Origin: Algoriphagus formosus
Lineage (GTDB): Bacteria; Bacteroidota; Bacteroidia; Cytophagales; Cyclobacteriaceae
NCBI RefSeq assembly: GCF_002807035.1
Contig: NZ_NIUC01000004.1
Coordinates: forward strand, 124,001 to 188,000
DNA: 64,000 nt
Reading direction: 5' to 3'
Part shown: positions 27,842 through 37,603 of the stretch, one piece after another
How positions within the stretch are numbered: position 1 is the first letter of the stretch
How the letters are laid out: every line of letters starts with the position of its first letter
Made by a program: the position numbers and the translations under genes
Notes under the pieces: model-generated
The model's input: the letters and a program-made list of their open reading frames with translations, nothing else
What the model was told of the DNA's origin: nothing
Database searches by the model: none

Positions 27842-30820
27842 TTAAAAGTCGATAGTTAAGTGGAAGAATACGCGACGTGGTGTAGGGTAAGGTGCGATAT
27901 CCACGTTGTTTGCTACTGCTTGAGCTCCAAAAGTGGAAGTCTCAGGATCGTAGCCTTCGTAGTTGGTGAATAGGAAAGCATTGTTGACAGATCCACCTAC
28001 TCGGATATTCTGAACTGCGCTTCCAAACCATTCTTGAATTGTTGCTCTTGGGATGGTGTAATACAAACCGATTTCACGGATTTTGACAAAAGTCGCATCT
28101 TGTACCCATCGTCCAGCATTGTTGTATGGCTCTGGCTCACGCTGACGTCCATTAGGTACTCCGTCACCATTGTCATCGTCAAACCAACCATTCGTAGTAC
28201 CACCACTATCAGTCAAGAATGAAGTCAGGTTGATGTTGTCTCCGCCTTGTCTCCAGTCTGTCAAGATGGAAAGTTCAAGTCCTTTATAAATGCTAAAGTT
28301 ATTGAAGAAAGATAGGTTGAAGTCTGGCTGAGAATTACCCCAAATGGTAAATCCACCCGGCACGTTAGGATCAGCAGGAGTACCTACGATCGTGGTAGGA
28401 GAGTAGCCTTCAGCATACAAGAAAGTACCTAGACCAGCACCAAATGCTCCAGCAGTGTAGGTAGGAATACCTAATCTGGTCATTTCGATTTGATTTCTCC
28501 AGAAGAGAATTCTCGAGAACCATTTGAAATTTGGATTCTCTACAATATTACCGGAAAGCGCGATTTCGATCCCTTTGTTTTGAAGTTCTGCCTCATTACT
28601 TGGAGTGGTGTTTACACCGGTAGCTGGAGAAAGTCTCAAGCTTTGAATGTTATTCTGAGTGTTTTTGATGTAGTAAGTTGCTTCCAAGCTAAGTCGGTTA
28701 TTGAACATACCCACATCCACACCGAATTCCAGTTCTGTCGCTGTTTCAGGGCGGATTTGTGTGTTTCCGATTTGAGTGGAAACTACAGAGCCTAGTAGCC
28801 CTCCAATGTTGGTACCGCCTAGTGGAGTAAAGGTCGCTCCGAATCCTACCGGACCAGCAGTTTCACCATAAGCAATTCTTGGTTTTACTTGATTGAAAAC
28901 TGAAGAACTCCAGAAGTCGAAATTAGCTAAGTTTACAGCCAAGGAAGCCCTAGGGAAAGCATAATACTGATTTGGGTCACCATTCAAAGTGGACTTATCC
29001 CAACGAATACCAACCGTACCGATGATTTTGTCTTCGAAGTTGGCTTCCTGCTGTAAGAAAATACCTGCTTCCTGTACTTCGGAATTGAATTCCTGATTGA
29101 TTTCCTGAATAGCCGCTTGTCCTAGGTTTGTTTGGCCTGGAACCAATCCTCTACCTCTATTGAAAAGAGCGCTATTGTTGAAATCTAGTCGAACCAATCC
29201 AGCCTGAGAGTTCATATTGACTTTTCCAAGAAACCAGTTGTAAACCAATGCCGCTTGGAAGTTGGTGTTGAAGCTTTCCTGCTTACCCTTCAATACATCA
29301 CCGGGGTTTGCTTGAGCTCTCTGGAATTGTAGAAATTCAGGAAGATAAATCAGTGTTCTGTTTTGTAAGAAATCTAATCCACCGGCAATGTTGGCAGTAA
29401 GAAAACTATTCTCAGTTTTCAAAAGATCAATATCCAAGGTGAATGCTTGGATGAAACGATTTACTTCTGAGTTGTTTACCGCATTGTCTGTTACTGCTAC
29501 CGGATTGTCTGAGAAGTAAGGGTTGACAGGGTAGGTACCATCGGCATTCCTTCTCAGATCAAAATAATTAGGTACATAAGCAATGCTGTATCCGATAGAT
29601 GCACCAGTATTGTTCTGGTTTCCAGTGAATCCTCGGTCTGTGTTAGACTGAATGTAGTTGGAAGATACTCCAAGACGAATGGCATTACTGATCTTATGAT
29701 CAATGTTTGCTCTTACGGAATAACGCTGAAAACCGGTATTTCGAACAGTACCTTCTTCGTCAGAAATGTTACCTGATACGAAGAATTTGGTCTTCTCATT
29801 ACCACCCGATACATTCACTCGAGTATTTAGCAGTGTAGCTTGATTGTTGTAAAAGAAGTCTTCATAGTCGATGAAATTACCAGAAGATTGTGCAGCTCTG
29901 AATCTTTCAAGCTCAAGCGGTCTTCTTGCTTCAGGGAAGAAGAAATTGATTTTATCCTCACTCCAGTCATCTACACCAAGTAGTCTTAATGGCTCGGCAA
30001 AACCGATATCCTGAGAAAGGGATACGGTAGTTCTTCCTTCAGCACCTCTTTTGGTAGTAATGATGATTACACCTGCATTGGCACGGGTACCGTAGATCGC
30101 TGCAGCGGATGGACCTTTCAAAACTTCAATCGTTTCGATGTCAGCTGGGTTTAAGTCAGCGAGACGGTTAGCTCCGTCATCCTGATTGCTACCACCTGCT
30201 CCTGTTACAGATGCTCGACCGGTTCGTTGGGTGGCATTGGAAATATAAACACCATCCACAATAATTAGTGGCTGAGATGCACCAGAAAGACTGGAGATAC
30301 CTCGAAGCTGTATCGACATGCCACCACCTGGAGCACCGCCGTTTGACCGGATAGTAGCACCGGCTACTTTACCATAGAGGGCCCCGTCGGTGGTTTGGAT
30401 CGTTGTTGTTCCAGTGAGGTCTTTGGCAGAAACAGTAGAAACTGCGTTGGCGAGATTACTTCTTTTTACAGAAGATGCAAGACCCGTCACTACCACTTCC
30501 TCCAAATTAGTTGCATCCTGATTCAACTGAATATTCAGATTGCTCATAGAGGAGGATACATTGATTTCTTTTGTCAAGTATCCAATAGAAGAAACAACAA
30601 GGGTTGCTCCATCGGCATTTTGGATGCTTAGTGAAAAGTTACCATCAATGTCCGTGATAGTTCCAGTGGTCGTACCCTTGATTAGAATACTCGCACCGAT
30701 GAGCGGCTCCGAAGTCCGCTCGTCTGTCACAGTACCCGAGACGGATATCTGTGCCCATGCCATCCCTGTGGAGAGCCACAGAAAAAGCAAAGGAAGGCTT
30801 AGTTTGTAAAATTTGTTCAT
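27842..30820 (-). CDS. SusC/RagA-family TonB-linked outer-membrane transporter
   Basis: A 992-residue TonB-dependent transporter. Signal peptide to ...GMAWA (about 23), then a carboxypeptidase-D regulatory-like domain (VTDERTSEPLIGASILIKG ... TDIDGNFSLS), the SusC signature LEEVVVTG, a plug with GSAAAIYGTRANAGVIIITTK style motif (PSAAAIYGTRANAGV), and a long beta-barrel ending in an aromatic strand (RRVFFHLTIDF). With the adjacent SusD lipoprotein it forms the import complex energised by TonB-ExbBD. No anti-sigma/ECF pair or hybrid sensor adjoins, so regulation is not local. Confidence 0.95.
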   Translation of the reverse strand: MNKFYKLSLPLLFLWLSTGMAWAQISVSGTVTDERTSEPLIGASILIKGTTTGTITDIDGNFSLSIQNADGATLVVSSIGYLTKEINVSSSMSNLNIQLNQDATNLEEVVVTGLASSVKRSNLANAVSTVSAKDLTGTTTIQTTDGALYGKVAGATIRSNGGAPGGGMSIQLRGISSLSGASQPLIIVDGVYISNATQRTGRASVTGAGGSNQDDGANRLADLNPADIETIEVLKGPSAAAIYGTRANAGVIIITTKRGAEGRTTVSLSQDIGFAEPLRLLGVDDWSEDKINFFFPEARRPLELERFRAAQSSGNFIDYEDFFYNNQATLLNTRVNVSGGNEKTKFFVSGNISDEEGTVRNTGFQRYSVRANIDHKISNAIRLGVSSNYIQSNTDRGFTGNQNNTGASIGYSIAYVPNYFDLRRNADGTYPVNPYFSDNPVAVTDNAVNNSEVNRFIQAFTLDIDLLKTENSFLTANIAGGLDFLQNRTLIYLPEFLQFQRAQANPGDVLKGKQESFNTNFQAALVYNWFLGKVNMNSQAGLVRLDFNNSALFNRGRGLVPGQTNLGQAAIQEINQEFNSEVQEAGIFLQQEANFEDKIIGTVGIRWDKSTLNGDPNQYYAFPRASLAVNLANFDFWSSSVFNQVKPRIAYGETAGPVGFGATFTPLGGTNIGGLLGSVVSTQIGNTQIRPETATELEFGVDVGMFNNRLSLEATYYIKNTQNNIQSLRLSPATGVNTTPSNEAELQNKGIEIALSGNIVENPNFKWFSRILFWRNQIEMTRLGIPTYTAGAFGAGLGTFLYAEGYSPTTIVGTPADPNVPGGFTIWGNSQPDFNLSFFNNFSIYKGLELSILTDWRQGGDNINLTSFLTDSGGTTNGWFDDDNGDGVPNGRQREPEPYNNAGRWVQDATFVKIREIGLYYTIPRATIQEWFGSAVQNIRVGGSVNNAFLFTNYEGYDPETSTFGAQAVANNVDIAPYPTPRRVFFHLTIDF

Positions 30821-30970
30821 AAGGTTTAAATATTTAATTATCTAATCTGAAATTACAAAAAGGGAATGGATTCCTCGATTAATTTTCAACTTATTGTTAA
30901 AAAATATTATGAAAGGAAAGTAGAAATGATATTTTGTAAATATTCTTTGGCAGAAAAGGATTTTTCAAAA

Positions 30971-30996
30971 GAAAAGAGGGGGCCTAGCCCCTCTAT
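30971..30996 (-). terminator. Intrinsic terminator of the CocE/NonD hydrolase gene
   Basis: On the minus strand, GAGGGGC TAG GCCCCCTC followed by TTTTCTTTT, just after the hydrolase stop at 31011. Confidence 0.8.
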
Positions 30997-31010
30997 ATTG
31001 AAAACCGCTA

Positions 31011-32897
31011 TTACTTTTTTATCATTGGTAGTACTATTCTACTTTGGAACTTCCCTCCATGATGAATAGAGTTTGTTGCTACTACTCCCTCCGTTTCGTC
31101 GTAATTATTTCCACCAGTATTCATATTTCTGTCAAAACGTGGGAAGTTTGAGCTGGTCACTTCGATACGGATTCGATGTCCTTTATCAAAATAATTGGAC
31201 GTGCTCATAGGTGTCATTTTGATCTCATAGACTTTTCCATCCTCCATCCAGACTTCTTTGTCATAGCCTTCACGGTATCGAACCCGCTGGATGGTTTCGT
31301 CTAGGTTGTAGGCTTTTCCATCCGGATGAACGTCGATGACTTTGATGGTGACATCTGTATCCTTGGCATCTGAACTCAGATACAAATACGACTCGATGAA
31401 GCCCGAAACTTCTACTCCTTCTTCTAAAGGCTCTGAGGTGTAGACGAGTATATCATCCCGAAGCTCCATTTCCGACTGGTCAAATGCCCCACCTTGTACT
31501 GCATTACCCGTACAGCATACATTTCCACCATAGGAGGGAACAGGATCCATCGGATCATAAGTGAAAGTATCTTGATTTTCTTTTTTAGGCGCCTTTGCTA
31601 CCAGTTTTCCATCTCCATTTCTCGTATTGGCATTACCTTCTGAGTCTAGATAGAAATTGGTCATCACAGCTTCTTTGGGAGGCCATACATCTGAGGATTG
31701 CCACTCGTTCGAGCCCATGGTGTAGTAGGTTACTTTTGGAAGCTCATTGATGGTATTACTTTCTTCTCCTTTTAGCCACTTGTCAAACCAAGCCGTAATC
31801 ACCTCATCATAGTTCCAGCGTGCATCTCCTACACTTCGTTCACCTACGATGGTGTTTTCAGTTGCTCTAGTGTAAGAGCAATGCAAAACAGGGGCGATAA
31901 CCAAATACTGGTTGTCTCTTGCCATTTGACTGATAGCATTTTCTCTGGCGTGATTGTAAAGTGCGATGTTTGGTGAGGAGGATACGTCATACCAAGACAC
32001 AAACCACATACTTGGTTTGTCAAAAGGCATATCGTCATGATATAGTCCACCCTGATACCAGCGTGCATCATTGGGCTTTCGTGTAATCATTTCTTCATAG
32101 ATGCCTTTTGGTCCATTTACATTTTTGATAATGTCCTGAACGGGCAAATGCGCAAGGCCTTCTTTCCAGTCTACTCTTGGGTATTCCGGAGCCATGTCAT
32201 AGAAGCGCTGCAATCTCAATAAGTCCTCTTGAGCGATTCCTCGCTGAAGTCTTGGAGCCATTGGGTCATGTTGTGTACCATAAAGCCAAGCTGTAAAAAG
32301 CATCTGCCCAGCACCTCCTCGGTACCAATTGCCCTGCTCTACAAAGTCTCCGATTTTACCAACTCCAGCACCAAATCCTTGTGGGACCAAAGCTGCTAAT
32401 GCAGGATGATCTAGTGAAGCAGCAGCCATTTGCCATTCTGCTGTGGAGGAACAGCCAAGGAGACCGATTTTTCCATTACTCCAAGCTTGCTCAGACATCC
32501 AGTCAAAAGCATCATAGCTATCTGTCAGCGGTGTCCCGAGAATATCCCATTCACCTTCAGAGAAAAAGCGCCCTCTTTCATTTTGTACGACATAGGCATA
32601 TCCTTTTTTGACCCAGGAAAGGGCAGATTGCATAGTACGGGTACGAAGCTCACCGTCTCCATAGGTGTTAAAATTATAAGGAGTCCTTGAGAATACGATC
32701 GGAACAGGCTCATCTGTTTTTGGTCTGTAGATGTCCGTAGCCAGGCGAATTCCGTCTCGCATTGGCATCATTACTTTCTGATCGACGATCGCGACCTCCT
32801 CCAATTGGTCCAAAATGGATTTTTCTTGTCCAAAAACCTGGATGGAGAAAAGAAAAATCAGGACAGTAAATAGTGTCTTGGGTATTATTCTGTTCAT
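31011..32897 (-). CDS. CocE/NonD family hydrolase (X-Pro dipeptidyl-peptidase-like)
   Basis: A 628-residue exported alpha/beta-hydrolase, signal peptide ending QVFGQ. The N-terminal motif [16 protein letters not shown] is the hallmark of the CocE/NonD and X-Pro peptidase S15 group. The nucleophile is likely S150 in GLLGCSST, where most relatives have GxSYxG, so the elbow is slightly unusual. The C-terminal half is a jelly-roll (X-Pro DPP C-terminal-type domain: [24 protein letters not shown]). It hydrolyses acyl or peptide substrates in the periplasm. It lies upstream of the SusC gene on the same strand but behind its own terminator. Confidence 0.85.
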   Translation of the reverse strand: MNRIIPKTLFTVLIFLFSIQVFGQEKSILDQLEEVAIVDQKVMMPMRDGIRLATDIYRPKTDEPVPIVFSRTPYNFNTYGDGELRTRTMQSALSWVKKGYAYVVQNERGRFFSEGEWDILGTPLTDSYDAFDWMSEQAWSNGKIGLLGCSSTAEWQMAAASLDHPALAALVPQGFGAGVGKIGDFVEQGNWYRGGAGQMLFTAWLYGTQHDPMAPRLQRGIAQEDLLRLQRFYDMAPEYPRVDWKEGLAHLPVQDIIKNVNGPKGIYEEMITRKPNDARWYQGGLYHDDMPFDKPSMWFVSWYDVSSSPNIALYNHARENAISQMARDNQYLVIAPVLHCSYTRATENTIVGERSVGDARWNYDEVITAWFDKWLKGEESNTINELPKVTYYTMGSNEWQSSDVWPPKEAVMTNFYLDSEGNANTRNGDGKLVAKAPKKENQDTFTYDPMDPVPSYGGNVCCTGNAVQGGAFDQSEMELRDDILVYTSEPLEEGVEVSGFIESYLYLSSDAKDTDVTIKVIDVHPDGKAYNLDETIQRVRYREGYDKEVWMEDGKVYEIKMTPMSTSNYFDKGHRIRIEVTSSNFPRFDRNMNTGGNNYDETEGVVATNSIHHGGKFQSRIVLPMIKK

Positions 32898-33068
32898 GGT
32901 GCTGTTAAAATTTATTTGCTTTAAATTACCCTTTACAATCTGATTATTCTAAAAAAATAATGATAAGAGGTATTTCTTAGGGTTTTTAGGAGAAGAAGGT
33001 TAATAATTGGAAATAATAGTTAAGGGTTTAGTTTCTTTAAACTCTTTTCAATGAAATGGTAATTATCT

Positions 33069-33097
33069 TTTGTATTCATCGAGAAGGCTTAAATTTG
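33069..33097 (+). promoter_or_regulatory. Bacteroidota-type promoter of fumarylacetoacetase
   Basis: TTTG (33069-33072), 17 bases, TAAATTTG (33090-33097): both consensus elements match, 31 bases before the ATG. Confidence 0.6.
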
Positions 33098-33128
33098 CCC
33101 TCACAAATTTTTGATCAGTAGCCAATAA

Positions 33129-34388
33129 ATGATGAACGAGCTAAAAACGTGGGTGGAGATTCCCAAAAATTCCGATTTTACCATCTATAATCTGCCATTT
33201 GGCATTTTCAAGAATAAAAGGCTAAGTCCTAGGGTTGGAATTGCAATTGGTGATAAGATTGTTGACTTGAGCATCTTGGATCAGGAAGGATTCTTTTCTG
33301 ACCTTTTTTTACCGGAGGGGATCTTTTTAAGCGAAGCACTCAATGATTTGATTGCCTTGGGTAAAACTCAAACCAAAAAAATCAGAGAGCGCGTACAAGA
33401 ATTGCTTCTGGCTGATAATGAAAAGCTTCGCGACCATTCCATCCGTGGGAAGGTAATGGTCAATCGAAAAGAAGCCGAAATGCTTTTGCCCGTCAAAATC
33501 GGGGATTACACGGATTTCTACAGCTCCATGGAGCATGCTACCAATGTAGGAAAGATGTTCCGTGATCCAGAAAATGCACTTTTGCCAAATTGGAAGCATC
33601 TACCGGTAGGCTATCATGGAAGAGCTTCGTCCATCATTCCTTCGGGCGTAAATATTCATCGCCCAAAAGGCCAATTCAAGGATCCGGATATGGAGAGCCC
33701 TTCTTTTGGTCCGAGCAGAAGAATGGATTTTGAGCTGGAATTAGCATTCATCACGGGAAAGTCTACCAAGCTTGGGGACTCAATATCTACAGAAGAAGCG
33801 GAAGACTATATTTTCGGATTTGTCTTGTTTAATGATTGGTCTGCAAGGGATATTCAGGCTTGGGAATACGTTCCATTGGGTCCATTCTTGGGGAAAAGTT
33901 TCGCTTCCTCCATTTCACCGTGGGTAGTTACCATGGAGGCTTTGGATCAATTCCGCCTAGATGGACCGACTCAAGACCCGGAGGTTTTGCCATACTTGAA
34001 ATGTGAAACGCCACATAGTTTCGATATCAATCTGGAAGCCTATATCCAGCCAGAGGGAGTAAAACAAGCCAGTCGAGTTTGTCGATCCAATTTCAAATAC
34101 ATGTATTGGAATATTGCGCAGCAGTTGGCGCATCATACTGTCAATGGCTGTAATATCAATGTGGGAGATATGATGGCTTCAGGAACTATTTCAGGTCCCA
34201 CTGAGGATTCTTATGGCTCCATGCTCGAGTTAAGCTGGAAAGGAAGTAAGCCCATCAAACTGGATACTGGAGAGGAGCGAAAATTCATTGAAGATGGAGA
34301 TACGGTGATCCTTAAGGGATACGCAGAAAAAGAAGGCATGCGAGTTGGCTTTGGAGAAGTTCGATCCAAACTCCTTCCGGCCAAGTAA
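33129..34388 (+). CDS. fahA: Fumarylacetoacetase
   Basis: A 419-residue enzyme, full length for the eukaryotic-type FAH. The N-terminal SH3-like domain (about 1-118) precedes the beta-sandwich catalytic core. The core has GDYTDFYSSMEHATNVG (residues 125-141, with metal ligand D126 and catalytic H136) and NWKHLPVGYHGRASSI. It splits fumarylacetoacetate into fumarate and acetoacetate, the last step of tyrosine and homogentisate breakdown. Two ATGs in a row (33129, 33132) are equal start candidates. No other genes of the pathway are adjacent; it has its own promoter and terminator. Confidence 0.95.
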   Translation: MMNELKTWVEIPKNSDFTIYNLPFGIFKNKRLSPRVGIAIGDKIVDLSILDQEGFFSDLFLPEGIFLSEALNDLIALGKTQTKKIRERVQELLLADNEKLRDHSIRGKVMVNRKEAEMLLPVKIGDYTDFYSSMEHATNVGKMFRDPENALLPNWKHLPVGYHGRASSIIPSGVNIHRPKGQFKDPDMESPSFGPSRRMDFELELAFITGKSTKLGDSISTEEAEDYIFGFVLFNDWSARDIQAWEYVPLGPFLGKSFASSISPWVVTMEALDQFRLDGPTQDPEVLPYLKCETPHSFDINLEAYIQPEGVKQASRVCRSNFKYMYWNIAQQLAHHTVNGCNINVGDMMASGTISGPTEDSYGSMLELSWKGSKPIKLDTGEERKFIEDGDTVILKGYAEKEGMRVGFGEVRSKLLPAK

Positions 34389-34409
34389 TAGCTTCGAATA
34401 AGCGTAAAG

Positions 34410-34452
34410 AAAAATCCCGAGATATGGTTTAAGCCTTTCTCGGGATTTTTTT
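34410..34452 (+). terminator. Intrinsic terminator after fahA
   Basis: AAAAATCCCGAGA ... TCTCGGGATTTTTTT stem-loop directly downstream of fahA. Confidence 0.85.
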
Positions 34453-34457
34453 ATTTG

Positions 34458-34627
34458 AATGTCCGCTATCTTACTTATCAATAACCAAATTATATTAGAT
34501 TCACCTCGACTTCGCTCGGTGAACGTCACTTTGTAAGGTTGGGGAGGGGAGGGAAATGCGGTTGAGCCTCATTTCCCTCCCCTCCTAAAGTTAACCGCGA
34601 ATTCGGAGGCCGAGCGAAGTCGAGGCC
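34458..34627. repeat. Nested-hairpin intergenic repeat, copy 2
   Basis: A 170-base relative of 2347-2513, same orientation, again between two convergent genes. The inner stem is 34543-34561 with 34567-34585 (18 of 19 paired), and the outer arms carry the same CCTCGACTTCGCTCGGTG core. Two pairs in the inner stem differ from copy 1 on both strands (A-T to G-C), so pairing is preserved. Confidence 0.75.
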
Positions 34628-34678
34628 ATTTTATGCTATTGGCCATTTTCCGGATGATCATTCTTTTTTCTTAAAAAC

Positions 34679-35452
34679 TTACTTTCCCACTATTTCTAAA
34701 AGTGTCTCTGGCTCATCTGTGGTGATAAAATCGATTTTTTTATCAAGCAGAAACTGCATCACCTCTGGGTCATTGACGGTCCAAGAATTGGTGGTCAGTC
34801 CCAGTTCGCGGGCTTCCTCAATCCAGTTTGGCTTCAGTTGGAGAATTCTGAAGTTGTAATCAAAGCCATAAAACCCAGCTTCCTTGAGTTCAGCCGGCGA
34901 TTTGTCTCCGGTCAAATAGGCGACCTTTGCGGTAGGATCGGTAGCGATGGCTTTTAAGCCACCTTCATAGCTAAAGGTGATGTACTCTACCCAATCTTGG
35001 GCCTGAAGTTTTTGAACCGTAAGCACTGCCAATTCTCCCACTCGCTCACTTCTTTCGGTGCTGATTTCTGATGGCTTAAATTCCAAAATCAGTTTCGTCT
35101 TCTTTTGCTTCATTCCTTCTCGAAGGTATTCTTCTAGCGTGGGTATTTTTTCTCCGTTTGGGAGTTTTTTGCTCAATAGGGTCTCATAGGTTTCATGCTC
35201 TATGTCCAATCCCTGAAAGTCTGCATCATGATTGATTACCAACACTTCATCCGCAGTCATCCATACATCAAATTCAGATCCTTCGCAGCCCAGTCGAATG
35301 GCTTCTCTGAGGGAAGCGATTGAATTTTGTGGAAGCTCATTCTTTTTCCAAGCACCGCGGTGGGCTATGACTTTATTTTGGATAAAAGTGCTCTGTGCAC
35401 TGAGGCTGAGACTTAGAAAACAGAGAGCCAGTGAGAGTAGAAATGCTTGCAT
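34679..35452 (-). CDS. Glycerophosphodiester phosphodiesterase family protein
   Basis: A 257-residue exported TIM-barrel enzyme with a signal peptide (ends LSLSAQ). The GDPD signature is complete: H31-R32 (AHRGAW), E60 and D62 (GSEFDVW) and H75-D76 (INHDADFQ). It hydrolyses glycerophosphodiesters to glycerol-3-phosphate and alcohol in the periplasm, or related phosphodiesters. The small membrane peptide encoded at 35560-35679 lies just upstream on the same strand. Confidence 0.9.
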   Translation of the reverse strand: MQAFLLSLALCFLSLSLSAQSTFIQNKVIAHRGAWKKNELPQNSIASLREAIRLGCEGSEFDVWMTADEVLVINHDADFQGLDIEHETYETLLSKKLPNGEKIPTLEEYLREGMKQKKTKLILEFKPSEISTERSERVGELAVLTVQKLQAQDWVEYITFSYEGGLKAIATDPTAKVAYLTGDKSPAELKEAGFYGFDYNFRILQLKPNWIEEARELGLTTNSWTVNDPEVMQFLLDKKIDFITTDEPETLLEIVGK

Positions 35453-35559
35453 TTTAGGATTGATTTTGGATTTCGAAAGCGGAAATTATTCCCTTTCTAG
35501 GAATTATGGCAATTTTTTAAAAAAGTTCATAGAAACTTCATTCAGGATCAGCCTTGGAA

Positions 35560-35679
35560 TCAAGAATCATTATCAGGTTTTTTTGGTCCTGCCATTTTGT
35601 AGAGGAGCCATCCAATACCAACCAAGAAGTGGAGGGCCAAAACTACGACTACGATGATCAAAGTGGTATTGCTTTGCAT
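35560..35679 (-). CDS. Predicted 39-residue single-pass membrane peptide
   Basis: A short ORF with an ATG at 35677-35679 and a TGA at 35560-35562. It encodes one hydrophobic helix (residues about 7-27, from LIIVVVVLAL to LVGIGWLLY) followed by a basic, proline-containing tail ending PKKPDNDS. The composition is that of a bitopic membrane peptide, N-terminus outside by the positive-inside rule. No family is recognised. It lies 107 bases upstream of the phosphodiesterase gene on the same strand and could share its transcript. It is supported by composition and context only. Confidence 0.5.
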   Translation of the reverse strand: MQSNTTLIIVVVVLALHFLVGIGWLLYKMAGPKKPDNDS

Positions 35680-36041
35680 GGGTTTCTTCAATCGACGGTT
35701 TACGGTTGAAATTAACAAAATCGCTTGGGAGTAAATCAATTTTATAAAGAACCTCAGCGAGTTTCCTTGTTTGAAGATTCTTTTAGGAGTGCTTTTCTTT
35801 GGACAAAATCAATTTGACATGTCGTTTTTTTTAGATAGTAAGGTTAAAAACTTTCTAATTCTTTCCTTTTGAATTAAAAATAATTACCTTTTAAAACACT
35901 GATTTTCAAACTAATAAATAGCCTTTAGGCTAGATTGTTTACGGTTCCCGCTCAACACCTTCAGGTAAAGCTTCGGGATATTGATTCGAACATGCCCACT
36001 TGGGTACCTTTTCTCTCCCTTATTTTACCCCCCATATTATC
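35680..36041. other. Intergenic stretch without recognised feature
   Basis: AT-rich sequence between divergent genes. I see no RNA gene, no consensus TTTG/TANNTTTG pair and no strong hairpin. Confidence 0.6.
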
Positions 36042-37538
36042 ATGGCAAAAATCAAAAATTTAACCGTTACATCGCCCATCCTTTTTGCGCTTCCACTAAA
36101 AAGTGCTTGGGCTGTCACTCCGATTGACATCAATAGCCCGCTCTCTGGTGGAGCTTGGGATGGTGCAGGAAAGCTGAAATTTTCCCGTGGAGAAGTTTTG
36201 GCAAAAAACGATGCGCAATTTCTCTATCTGGCAATTGATGTGGTGCAGGACACAGGTAATGATTCCGGTACCGGTGATTACTTCTGGCTTTCTTTTGACA
36301 GAAATAGAGACCGGGCGATCACTTCAAATTATGACATCAATTATGCGCTCCACCCAGGCCAGCCGAATAAACTTGCGCGGCAGTATTACCTCGGGCCAGC
36401 GAGGTGGACAGGTATTTTGAATGATCCGAGTAGTTCGGAAGTGGTGCAAGAATTTGGCTCAAGCGAGGCATCCTCAGCATCCCATCGTATTTGGAAGTTT
36501 AAAATTGATTTGAAAGAAATCAATATCGCCCTTTCATGGCCCTTGAGTCCGCCTTATTCTTATTTCGGTTTTCGGGTGAAATCCACTAGACCTGGTTTTA
36601 CGACAGATTTCCCGGGCAATTTTTTCAAGGATTTCAAAAAGCTGAGACAAATTATTTTGTCCAGAAAACCCGGAATCCCTGACAAATTAGCCGGCCCTTT
36701 GATCGGAGGAATTGGCTTGATTCCGAAAACGAATATCAATCAATCCACAGGAAGGGCCACCACTGATGAGGGTTATTATAAGCACTTCGAAAATGCTGCT
36801 TTTGGAGGGACATTGAATGTGATTGGCAATCGTACCAAACTACAGCAGCTTTGGGAGCAAGGAGCTAGGAAATACCGGGTTCTCATAGACCCGCCAACAG
36901 GACCGGCTCAGAAGTTACTTAGCAATTGGTCCAATTATCGGTGGAATGGTTCTTCCTATGTGCTAGAGACCTTTTCCGCTTCAGCTTTGGGATATTATCA
37001 ATTGGCAAATCCAGCGATAGATTACTCGATCGATGACTTACTGATCCAATTTCCTACCATAGCCTTGCTTCCAGGGATTCACAAAATCACCGTGATATTT
37101 TACAAGGGAAGAACGGTTGCAGCGACGGATACGGTAAATATTTACATCGATAATCATCTGCCAGGAGTGAATATCGAAAGTATCAAGCACGGAAGGAGTG
37201 AGGTGTCTGCCTGTGCGATTGAAACGATTGGACCCGCACCTGATGGATTGAATTTTAGAATTACAGCGAACGATCCGCAAGGAAACCTTCGTGCAATTCA
37301 ATTCAAAGCCACCTACGGTGAAAATCAAACTGCTGTAATTTTCAGTGAAAGCTATCTTCCCTCGAAAGGCAATTGGGTAGGTCATACCAATCTATTGATA
37401 CCATCTAGTGGTAATTGGCGTCCACCTCAAACGTGTGCCTACAGCTTTGTGCTTACAGCCTCGGCAAGAACAACCAATGGCTATGATTACATTGGGCATA
37501 TTTCTACTCATAGAAATTTGACGCTGCTGTTGAAATGA
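36042..37538 (+). CDS. Large protein with CBM9/DOMON-like N-terminal region, unknown function
   Basis: A 498-residue protein. I chose the ATG at 36042; the TTG upstream at 36000 is unlikely. Residues about 15-190 resemble a CBM9- or DOMON-like beta-sandwich (GAWDGAGKLKFSR, FLYLAIDVVQDTG, DYFWLSFDRNRD). The rest is beta-rich with no motif I can name. The N-terminus (MAKIKNLTVTSPILF) is not a convincing Sec signal, which is odd for an otherwise extracellular-looking protein. No operon partner on this strand; a strong bidirectional terminator follows. Confidence 0.6.
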   Translation: MAKIKNLTVTSPILFALPLKSAWAVTPIDINSPLSGGAWDGAGKLKFSRGEVLAKNDAQFLYLAIDVVQDTGNDSGTGDYFWLSFDRNRDRAITSNYDINYALHPGQPNKLARQYYLGPARWTGILNDPSSSEVVQEFGSSEASSASHRIWKFKIDLKEINIALSWPLSPPYSYFGFRVKSTRPGFTTDFPGNFFKDFKKLRQIILSRKPGIPDKLAGPLIGGIGLIPKTNINQSTGRATTDEGYYKHFENAAFGGTLNVIGNRTKLQQLWEQGARKYRVLIDPPTGPAQKLLSNWSNYRWNGSSYVLETFSASALGYYQLANPAIDYSIDDLLIQFPTIALLPGIHKITVIFYKGRTVAATDTVNIYIDNHLPGVNIESIKHGRSEVSACAIETIGPAPDGLNFRITANDPQGNLRAIQFKATYGENQTAVIFSESYLPSKGNWVGHTNLLIPSSGNWRPPQTCAYSFVLTASARTTNGYDYIGHISTHRNLTLLLK

Positions 37539-37551
37539 TTGATTATTAATG

Positions 37552-37590
37552 AAAAAGGCCACCTTGAAATCAAACAAGGTGGCCTTTTTA
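37552..37590. terminator. Bidirectional intrinsic terminator
   Basis: AAAAAGGCCACCTTG ... CAAGGTGGCCTTTTT: long perfect stem with T runs on both strands, between convergent genes. Confidence 0.9.
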
Positions 37591-37603
37591 GTAGTTTTTT
37601 CGA

